Shown here piece after piece: positions 57,718 to 64,000 of a stretch of DNA of 64,000 bases. Below the pieces are notes generated by a model, which was given only the letters and a program-made list of their open reading frames with translations, ran no database searches and was not told the origin of the DNA. The DNA lies in assembly GCA_934663595.1 (NCBI GenBank), contig CAKUKM010000001.1:282428-346427 (forward strand), in the 5' to 3' direction. The first letter of the stretch is position 1. Each line of letters starts with the position of its first letter. The DNA comes from an uncultured Clostridia bacterium. GTDB taxonomy: Bacteria; Bacillota; Clostridia; Christensenellales; Aristaeellaceae. Made by a program: the position numbers and the translations under genes.

Positions 57718-60700
57718 GCGTTCGCCTCCGGCAGTTTTTCTCCGTTCTTGCCCATTTCAAGAAACTCCTTTTGCACCTTGCGCATCACGGCGATCGCCTC
57801 CTGCAGCAGCGCCTCGGGCGCGTCGCTCTTTCCGGTGAATCGCAGGATCGGCGGATTGCAGCCGAGCACCGTAATTTCCGGATGCTGGCGCACCGCGGTT
57901 AAAACACGCAGCATGTCGATATCCGCCGAAATCGAGAACCGCATCGAAAGCGTATTCCCCTTCTGCGTGACATAATCGATTGCGAGGCTTGAGCACACCG
58001 CGCGCAGACTCGAAATGTGGATCAGGTTCATGACCGGCTGGCTCAGATCGCCGAAGCGGTCGATCAATTCGTCCACCAGATCGTCGCCGCTCTCTTCGGA
58101 CTGGATCGACGCGATCTTTTTGTACATTTCCAGCCGCATCAGGTCGTCGGAGACGTATTCCTTCGGCAGATACGCGTCCAGCTTCACATCCACGCGCGTA
58201 TCAATATCGCCCATCGAAACGTCGCCGCGCATTTCGCGAATGGTTTCCTCGATCATCTTGACATACAGATCATAGCCGACCGAGGCCATAAAGCCGCTCT
58301 GCTCGGAGCCGAGCAGGTTGCCCGCGCCGCGAATCTCCAGATCGCGCATCGCAATTCTGAATCCGGAGCCGAATTCGGTAAATTCGCGAATGGCCGCGAG
58401 CCGCCGGTCGGCCGTTTCGGTCAGCACCTTGTTGGGATTGACCGTCAAATACGCATACGCCAGCCGATTGCTTCTTCCGACGCGCCCGCGAAGCTGATAC
58501 AGCTGCGCAAGGCCGAATCGATCCGCATCGCACACGATCAGCGTATTCGCGCGCGGCACGTCCAGGCCCGCCTCGATAATCGTCGTGCACAGCAGCACGT
58601 CGAACTTGCCCTCGTAAAAGTCCAGCATCACGTCTTCCAGCGCGTGCTCGCGCATCTGGCCGTGGCCCACCGCAATGCGCGCCTCCGGAACCAGCTTTTT
58701 CAGCCGCGCATACATGACCTCGATGCTCTGAACGCGGTTGTGCAGCACATACACCTGTCCGCCGCGCGCAAGCTCGCGCAAAATCGCGTCGCGCACCAGC
58801 CCGTCCGAGTATTCCACGACGTAGGTCTGCACCGGATAGCGCTCTTCCGGCGGCGACTGCAGCAGGCTCATATCGCGAATGCCGACCATCGACATGTGCA
58901 GCGTGCGCGGTATCGGCGTGGCCGTGAGCGTCAGCACGTCCAGCGACTGCTTCATCTTCTTGATGGCTTCCTTGTGATTCACGCCGAAGCGCTGTTCCTC
59001 ATCCACCACCAGCAGGCCGAGGTTTTTGAATTGCACGTCCTTCGCCAGCAGCCGATGCGTGCCGACGATTACGTCGATTTCGCCGGATTCGAGCTTTTTC
59101 AGAATCTGCTTCTGCTCGGCGGCGGTTTTGAATCGGCTGATCATCTCGACGCGCACCGGAAAATGGCCGAAGCGCGCCTTCATGGTGTTGAAATGCTGCT
59201 GAACGAGAATCGTGGTCGGCGCGAGCATCGCCGCCTGCTTTCCGCCCATGACGGCCTTGAAGATCGCGCGCAGCGCTACCTCCGTCTTGCCATAGCCCAC
59301 GTCGCCGCAGAGCAGGCGATCCATCGCGCGGTTCGATTCCATATCGCGCTTGATGTCCTCGATTGCGGCCAGCTGATCGGGCGTTTCCTCATAGGGGAAA
59401 CTGTCCTCGAATTCGCGCTGCCAGGGCGTATCCGGCTCGAACGCATGGCCGGGCAGCGCCTCGCGCTGCGCATAGAGCTTTAAAAGGTCGCCCGCAATCT
59501 GCTGAATGGACTGTTTGACCTTGCTCTTCTGCCGCTGCCATTCGCCGCCGGACAGGCGGTTGAGCTTCGGCGCGTTGCCCTCGGAGCCGATGTATTTCTG
59601 AACGCGATCGAGCTGATCCGTCGGAACATACAGCTTATCCGAGCCCTGATAGCTGATGTGCAGAAAATCGCGATACGTGCCCTCGCTCGCGAGCCGCACC
59701 GTGCCCATGTACTGGCCGATGCCGTAGTTCTCGTGAACGACATAATCGCCGACGCGCAAATCGGTAAATGCGCTGATTTTTTCGCCGCTCGGCGCGCGCG
59801 TGCGGCTCTTCTGGCGATTTACGCCGAAGATGTCCGACTCAGCAACCACCGCCAGCCGAATTTCCGGATACAGAAAGCCGCGTCCGAGCGTAATCGGCAG
59901 AATCGCCGGCTCTCCGGGCTGAAGCTCCGCCGGAATCTCTTCCATGAACGACGCGCGCGCTTCCTGCTCCGCAAGCGCCTTTTCCAATCGTTCGCCGCGC
60001 GCCTTGCCGCCGGCGAGCAGCGCAACCCGCCAACCGTCCGCGGTCCATGTCTTAACGTCCGCAGCGAGCTCGCGAATATTGGAGGCGTACGCCATCGCGT
60101 TGCGCGCCTCGATTTTAATCAGATGATCCAGCCGGAAGTCGTTCTCCGTGCGCTGGAAGGTCGAGGTAATCATCCGGCTCAGGCCGTCCATCCGGACGAG
60201 CGCCGCGTCGTAGGGAATCAGCAGCTCCGCCTGAATCGGCAGCGCCTCTTCGCGCTCGAGCGCCGCGCGATACTGCTCGCGGAATTCGAGATCGCGGTTT
60301 TCGCACCGCTCGCGCAGCTTTTCCGGCTGATCGAGAATGATTATCGGGTTTTCGAGATAGTCCTGCGGCAATGCCGAATAATTCAAAAGCACCGGCAGCA
60401 GCGAATCCGCCGCATCGAAATAGCGCCCGCTCTCCAGCGCCTCGAGCACGGACGCATAATTGCGTGTCAGCGGCCGCGAGGGCATGGATTTGTCGCGCGC
60501 GGCTTCCTCGTCGTCCTCGGTCTGCTTTAAGAATTCATCAAACGGCTGAAGATCGAATTGTTCCTCGATCTTCTTCTGGCGGCTCGGTTTTTTCGCGTCC
60601 GCACCCGCCTGCAGCTGCCTGCGCAGCGCGTGCGCCGCCACCAGCCCGTCGTCGCCCTCCAGCAGAATCTCCGCCGCCGGATACAGCCGCAGCGACGAGC

Positions 60701-61367
60701 GCTTCGAGATGGAGCGCTGGGTCATGACGTCGAAGCTGCGAATGGAATCGACCTCGTCGTCGAAGAATTCAATGCGCATGGCGTTTGCCTCGCCCACCGG
60801 ATACACGTCCAGTATGCCGCCGCGCAGCGCGCACTGTCCCCGGCCTTCGACCATCTGCACGCGCTCGTAGCCGGCCTGAACGAGCTTTTCAATCAGCTCG
60901 GACGGCTCCATGCGCATCGTTTCGTCGATATCGATTACGTATTTCGAAAAGCGCTCCGGCGGCATCAGGCGATGCTGCAGACAATCGGCGGACACCACCA
61001 GCGCCGCCGCCTTGCCGGACACGCAGTCGCCCAGCGCCTCAATGCGCCGAATCGACAGCTCGCGGCTCGACGCCGCGGTTTTCAGGAAGGAAATGTCCCG
61101 CGCGGGCAGATTTCGCGCGCCGCCGTCCAGCAGAAGGTTCAGATCCTCCGTCATGCGCTGCGCGTAGAGCTCGTTGGAAACCACGACCAGCGCCGGCCTC
61201 CCCAGCGCGCGCACCAGCGCGGCGATTACATGCGCGCGCTGCGTATCGTCCGGGCCGACCAGATAGCGAACGCCCGGTTTTTCCATGGCCTTCGCCAGCT
61301 CGCGAAACGAATCCAGAGCGTAAATAGGCTCGAACAGGCAGTTCAACCTGCCGGACAATTCCCGCAT
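57714..61367 (-). CDS. mfd: Transcription-repair coupling factor Mfd
   Basis: Removes RNA polymerase stalled at DNA damage and recruits UvrAB. The 1217-residue protein has the UvrB-homology N-terminal module, an RNA polymerase-interaction domain (YVVHENYGIGQYMGTVRL), helicase motifs Walker A GDVGYGKTEVALRA, DEEQRFGVNHKE, TATPIPRTL, and the TRG motif region followed by RGRVGRS, with the C-terminal TRCF domain. ATG 61367 follows AGGAGGG by about 4 bases. It is 28 bases after pth, the classical pth-mfd order of Firmicutes, and is coupled to ygiQ downstream. Confidence 0.97.
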   Translation of the reverse strand: MRELSGRLNCLFEPIYALDSFRELAKAMEKPGVRYLVGPDDTQRAHVIAALVRALGRPALVVVSNELYAQRMTEDLNLLLDGGARNLPARDISFLKTAASSRELSIRRIEALGDCVSGKAAALVVSADCLQHRLMPPERFSKYVIDIDETMRMEPSELIEKLVQAGYERVQMVEGRGQCALRGGILDVYPVGEANAMRIEFFDDEVDSIRSFDVMTQRSISKRSSLRLYPAAEILLEGDDGLVAAHALRRQLQAGADAKKPSRQKKIEEQFDLQPFDEFLKQTEDDEEAARDKSMPSRPLTRNYASVLEALESGRYFDAADSLLPVLLNYSALPQDYLENPIIILDQPEKLRERCENRDLEFREQYRAALEREEALPIQAELLIPYDAALVRMDGLSRMITSTFQRTENDFRLDHLIKIEARNAMAYASNIRELAADVKTWTADGWRVALLAGGKARGERLEKALAEQEARASFMEEIPAELQPGEPAILPITLGRGFLYPEIRLAVVAESDIFGVNRQKSRTRAPSGEKISAFTDLRVGDYVVHENYGIGQYMGTVRLASEGTYRDFLHISYQGSDKLYVPTDQLDRVQKYIGSEGNAPKLNRLSGGEWQRQKSKVKQSIQQIAGDLLKLYAQREALPGHAFEPDTPWQREFEDSFPYEETPDQLAAIEDIKRDMESNRAMDRLLCGDVGYGKTEVALRAIFKAVMGGKQAAMLAPTTILVQQHFNTMKARFGHFPVRVEMISRFKTAAEQKQILKKLESGEIDVIVGTHRLLAKDVQFKNLGLLVVDEEQRFGVNHKEAIKKMKQSLDVLTLTATPIPRTLHMSMVGIRDMSLLQSPPEERYPVQTYVVEYSDGLVRDAILRELARGGQVYVLHNRVQSIEVMYARLKKLVPEARIAVGHGQMREHALEDVMLDFYEGKFDVLLCTTIIEAGLDVPRANTLIVCDADRFGLAQLYQLRGRVGRSNRLAYAYLTVNPNKVLTETADRRLAAIREFTEFGSGFRIAMRDLEIRGAGNLLGSEQSGFMASVGYDLYVKMIEETIREMRGDVSMGDIDTRVDVKLDAYLPKEYVSDDLMRLEMYKKIASIQSEESGDDLVDELIDRFGDLSQPVMNLIHISSLRAVCSSLAIDYVTQKGNTLSMRFSISADIDMLRVLTAVRQHPEITVLGCNPPILRFTGKSDAPEALLQEAIAVMRKVQKEFLEMGKNGEKLPEANA

Positions 61368-61395
61368 ACTCCCTCCTATCCCGGCTGAACCGGGT

Positions 61396-61968
61396 TCAAG
61401 AATTGCACTTGGATACAAACTGGCGCGTCTTCTCCACGCCCTCGGAAATCAGCGTCGCCACCGCGTCCGCCGCGTTCATATACGCATCGAACATCGTCTT
61501 GCGCAGTTCGGGCGTCGCATAGGTCGCGAGCACCCAGTCCTTCATGTCCCAGCCCTCCGCCGGGCGGCCGATGCCCACGCGCACGCGCGGAAAATCGTCG
61601 CGGCCGAGCAAATAAACGATGTTGCGCATGCCGTTGTGCGTTCCGGCGCTGCCGCTCGGGCGGAAGCGCAGCCGGCCCTCCGGGAGGTCGACGTCGTCGT
61701 AAACCACGATCAGATGCGACGCGTCCGTCTTATACCAGTTCAGCAGCTGAACCACGCTCTCTCCGGACAGATTCATGAATGTCTGCGGCTGCGCGAGCAC
61801 CACGCGTTCGCCGCGAATGGTTCCCTCGCCCACGGCCGCCTTGCACATCAGCTTCCGAATCGGGATATCGTATTTCTGCGCGAGAATTTCCGTTACGTCG
61901 AAGCCGACGTTGTGCCGCGTATGCTGATATTTTCTGCCGGGATTTCCCAGGCCCACCACGATATACAT
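61396..61968 (-). CDS. pth: Peptidyl-tRNA hydrolase
   Basis: Releases tRNA from prematurely terminated peptidyl-tRNAs. The 190-residue protein has the canonical start MYIVVGLGNPGRKYQHTRHNVGFD with catalytic His 19 and Asn 9, TFMNLSGESV and the YDDVDLPEGRLRFRPSGSAGTHNGM signature. ATG 61968 fits the family; a GGAGG lies 11 bases upstream, and an in-frame TTG six codons earlier is less likely. First gene of pth-mfd-ygiQ with a clear promoter. Confidence 0.97.
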   Translation of the reverse strand: MYIVVGLGNPGRKYQHTRHNVGFDVTEILAQKYDIPIRKLMCKAAVGEGTIRGERVVLAQPQTFMNLSGESVVQLLNWYKTDASHLIVVYDDVDLPEGRLRFRPSGSAGTHNGMRNIVYLLGRDDFPRVRVGIGRPAEGWDMKDWVLATYATPELRKTMFDAYMNAADAVATLISEGVEKTRQFVSKCNS

Positions 61969-62006
61969 CCCTCTGCGCGCCTCCAAATTCTCAAGTGTAT
62001 CAGCTT

Positions 62007-62035
62007 ATTGTAACAAGCGCCGGCGCATGTGTCAA
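62007..62035 (-). promoter_or_regulatory. Promoter of pth-mfd-ygiQ
   Basis: TTGACA (62035-62030) and TACAAT (62012-62007) on the minus strand, 17-base spacer. Confidence 0.8.
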
Positions 62036-62045
62036 GCGCGATCGT

Positions 62046-62094
62046 CTTAAAAAGCAATCGCCCGGCGAACGCCCTTTTCCGCGTCCGCCGGGCC
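62046..62094 (-). terminator. Terminator of the second yitT gene
   Basis: On the minus strand GCCCGGCG and CGCCGGGC form a stem around an 18-base loop; TTTTTT follows six bases later. Confidence 0.65.
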
Positions 62095-62106
62095 GAAACA
62101 GGCTCG

Positions 62107-63021
62107 CTACATCAGATGCTCTTCGCCCTCGTCGAGAATGACCTTCTTTCTCCGCCCGCGCGCGTCCAGGCGCTTGAAATTGCCCAAAACGTCGCTGACG
62201 CTCGAGATCACCGCAAACGTATGCGGATAGCCCTTGACGATTTCCGCCAGCTCCGGAAGCTGTCCCTTATTGATGATTACCAGCAGCACGCTCGTTTCAT
62301 GCGCGCTGAACATGCCCTTTGCGGGCACGAGCGTAGCCGTGTGATGCATGCGGCTGATGATCGCCTCCGAAATCGCCTCCGGATAATCGGTAATGATCTC
62401 GCAGCGCACTGCGCTTCTCCGCCCGCGCACCACGCGATCCGACACCGTGCTGGACATAAAGCTGTACAGAATGCACAGAATGACCGGCTCAATCTGATAA
62501 TCATACACGAAATAGCTCATGCAGGCCACCGCCGCGTTGATGCAGAACGTGATCCAGAAAAAGCCCATCTCGGGATGCTGCTTGTGCACGATCGCGGCCG
62601 TAAAATCCATGCCGCCGCTGCAGGTGCTGCAGCGAAGGAGCGTGGAATAAATCGCGCCGTTGATGATGCCGGCCACCAGCGGGCCGAGGATCTTGCTGGT
62701 GCCGTTTTCGGTTTCATACGCAAAGCGGCTTAAATCCATATCGCCCAGCACGATCAGCGCCAGCGAAAACGCCGCGACGAACACCATGCTGCGCGTCGCA
62801 AACGCCTTTCCGACCTTTACCAGCACGATCAGCGCCAGCGGAATATTGATCAGCAGACTCAAATAGCCCACGTTGATATGAAATACGTACTGGATCATCG
62901 TGCAAATGCCGTTCAGGCCCGCCGGCGCGAACCGATTGGGGAACACGAACAGCTGATAATTGAGCGCGCACAGCAGCGCCAATGCGATGATTACCAGATA
63001 CGTCGTCAGTTTCCTCTGCAT
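62107..63021 (-). CDS. Second YitT-family membrane protein
   Basis: A 304-residue paralog of the protein at 49.8 kb. The membrane part reads YQLFVFPNRFAPAGLNGICTMIQYV and LLRCSTCSGGMDFTAAIV (the family GGxD motif, here with two nearby Cys). The C-terminal DUF2179 part is TLVPAKGMFSAHETSVLLVIINKGQL, followed by a basic tail (LDARGRRKKVILDE). Loop GSATTGGSD of the other copy is replaced by CSTCSGGMD, so the two copies may differ in function. It shares a direction with the methyltransferase gene upstream (15-base gap), probably the same transcript. Confidence 0.9.
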   Translation of the reverse strand: MQRKLTTYLVIIALALLCALNYQLFVFPNRFAPAGLNGICTMIQYVFHINVGYLSLLINIPLALIVLVKVGKAFATRSMVFVAAFSLALIVLGDMDLSRFAYETENGTSKILGPLVAGIINGAIYSTLLRCSTCSGGMDFTAAIVHKQHPEMGFFWITFCINAAVACMSYFVYDYQIEPVILCILYSFMSSTVSDRVVRGRRSAVRCEIITDYPEAISEAIISRMHHTATLVPAKGMFSAHETSVLLVIINKGQLPELAEIVKGYPHTFAVISSVSDVLGNFKRLDARGRRKKVILDEGEEHLM

Positions 63022-63036
63022 TTTCTTTCCCTCATT

Positions 63037-63639
63037 TTACCTGCGTTTTTTCGCCGTCACGAGCAAATCGCGCGTGCCCGTGATCGGATGGGCGTAGTTT
63101 TCCAGCATGGTCTCGATCTCAAAGCCGTTCGCATTCAGGATTTCCCGCAGCTCGGCCGCGTCCAGCGCGCTGTATTCAAACGTCGCGCCGAACATTTCGC
63201 CCTTTACGGAGCCGTCGCGCCTTCCGTGCGTAAACAGAAGCCTGCCGCCGGGCCGAAGCCAGCGGGCGATGCGCGGATAGATCTCGCGCTGGCGCTCCTT
63301 CTCCACATGCCAGATGGAATCGAACGCAATCGCCGCGTCAAACGGCGCGTCCGGCTCGTATTCCAGCAGATCGCAGACCAGGAATTGCGCCTGCGGAAGC
63401 GCTCTTTGCCGCGCGCGGCGAATCATTTCCCGCGAAAAATCGATTCCGGTAACGGCAAATCCACATTTTGCCAGATAGACGTCGATCGGCGCGCCCGTTC
63501 CGCAGCCGATATCGAGCACAGCGCCGCCCCGCGGAATGCCAGCGGCAAAATCGACGATGCATGGATCAATTTCTCGCCCGTCGCGCGCCTTCGCCCATTC
63601 GGCGCTGATTCGGTCATACGCCTCGCGATTCGGATTCAT
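63037..63639 (-). CDS. Class I SAM-dependent methyltransferase
   Basis: A 200-residue methyltransferase with motif I VLDIGCGTGAPIDVYLA, acidic motif II GIDFSREMIRRAR, motif III VCDLLEYEP, and post-motif AIAFDSIWHVEKERQREIYPRIARWLRPGGRLLF. The substrate is unknown; size and motifs are those of small-molecule methyltransferases. ATG 63639 is chosen (GGGGGAG 9 bases ahead), since it starts the recognisable AYDRISAEWA segment and the predicted transcript start lies just upstream. It is followed by the second yitT gene. Confidence 0.88.
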   Translation of the reverse strand: MNPNREAYDRISAEWAKARDGREIDPCIVDFAAGIPRGGAVLDIGCGTGAPIDVYLAKCGFAVTGIDFSREMIRRARQRALPQAQFLVCDLLEYEPDAPFDAAIAFDSIWHVEKERQREIYPRIARWLRPGGRLLFTHGRRDGSVKGEMFGATFEYSALDAAELREILNANGFEIETMLENYAHPITGTRDLLVTAKKRR

Positions 63640-63664
63640 CCTTTTTCTCCCCCATCCACGCTGC

Positions 63665-63693
63665 ATTATACCACTTTCCCATTCCCGTTTCAA
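63665..63693 (-). promoter_or_regulatory. Promoter of methyltransferase-yitT
   Basis: TTGAAA (63693-63688) and TATAAT (63670-63665) on the minus strand, 17-base spacer. Confidence 0.8.
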
Positions 63694-63737
63694 TCGCGAA
63701 TTTGCGCGGAAAATTTCAAAAAAATGGAGAAAGGGTA

Positions 63738-63766
63738 TTGACAAGCCGGGGACAATCGGTTATAAT
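63738..63766 (+). promoter_or_regulatory. Promoter of tRNA-Leu/tRNA-Gly operon
   Basis: TTGACA (63738-63743) and TATAAT (63761-63766), 17-base spacer, perfect consensus, about 40 bases before the first tRNA. Confidence 0.88.
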
Positions 63767-63812
63767 ATCATTCGTTGATTGTCGCAGACGCAATCACGCT
63801 GAACGCGATTGT

Positions 63813-63894
<82 letters not shown>

Positions 63895-63927
63895 TCCTTT
63901 TCGGTTCGTTCGCTTGAAAGCGGTTGT

Positions 63928-64000
63928 GCGGTAGTAGCTCAGTTGGTAGAGCGCCACCTTGCCAAGGTGGAGGTCGCGAGTCCGAGTCTCGTCTACCGCT
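63928..64000 (+). tRNA. tRNA-Gly (anticodon GCC), ends at window edge
   Basis: Acceptor stem GCGGTAG/CTACCGC, anticodon arm CCACC-TTGCCAA-GGTGG (anticodon GCC, glycine GGC/GGU), discriminator T at the last base of the window. It is 33 bases after tRNA-Leu, so both are processed from one transcript; more tRNAs may follow outside. Confidence 0.93.

Overview
The window is high-GC chromosomal DNA (about 60 percent GC by eye) from an endospore-forming Firmicute of the class Clostridia. A Christensenellales-like gut lineage would fit, but that is an inference. The evidence is spoIIQ-, spoIID- and spoVK-like genes, a gerA-gerB-gerC germinant-receptor operon, a T-box leader on valS, an infC leader attenuator, the glgC/glgD pair typical of Firmicutes, Prp with an N-terminally extended L27, and two YitT-family proteins. 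Near-consensus sigma-A promoters with 17-nt spacers are common. No prophage, insertion sequence, CRISPR array or other obvious island was seen. The content is almost all core chromosome, with oddities inside individual genes.

Layout: 1-5.7 kb holds the 3' end of rsmA, a GNAT acetyltransferase on the other strand, and a coupled lon-ysxC-aspartate kinase operon. A tRNA-Val(GAC) follows, then an asparagine-synthetase-like ATP pyrophosphatase without the glutaminase cysteine. At 7.7-11.4 kb, on the minus strand, an OmpR-type regulator, a sensor kinase and a GerMN lipoprotein form a three-gene unit. At 11.6-18.4 kb, on the plus strand, lie a D,D-carboxypeptidase, a SpoIIQ-like M23 protein carrying a 96-bp tandem duplication, a small unknown protein, radA, spoIID, a ZnuA-like lipoprotein that has lost its metal-ligand histidines, and rnhA. 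Ahead of that lipoprotein is an array of about 21-bp repeats.

At 18.4-25.9 kb, on the minus strand, are a tyrosine recombinase, a Cys-rich miniprotein, a complete zinc-uptake operon with its own Zur-type regulator (znuA-zur-znuC-znuB), and T-box-controlled valS. At 26-36.6 kb, on the plus strand, are a membrane-anchored degenerate phosphoesterase, a TauE/SafE permease, the gerABC operon behind a probable forespore promoter, an MBL-fold hydrolase, comEC, holA and a small secreted protein. At 36.7-41.4 kb a GH2 beta-mannosidase is translationally coupled to a RecQ helicase carrying an N-terminal DUF1653 domain. At 41.5-47.9 kb a divergent acetate-kinase-like gene precedes glgC-glgD-glgA and a SpoVK/CbbX-type AAA ATPase.

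At 48-54.2 kb are infC-rpmI-rplT (ATT start, leader attenuator), a Cys-rich small protein, yitT, a DUF554 protein, a tandem-GNAT protein, an OGG1-type glycosylase, and rplU-prp-rpmA. At 54.3-62 kb are a TetR-amidase pair and the pth-mfd-ygiQ operon. The end carries a second yitT, a methyltransferase and a tRNA-Leu/tRNA-Gly pair that runs to the window edge.

The observations most worth following are the roughly 21-bp repeats seen at two loci (16.8 kb intergenic and 55.9 kb in the ygiQ tail), the DUF1653-RecQ fusion coupled to a mannosidase, the ligand-less ZnuA paralog, the cysteine-less Asn-synthetase homolog, and genes that appear to start at non-canonical codons. All assignments rest on reading motifs by eye; no database search was run.
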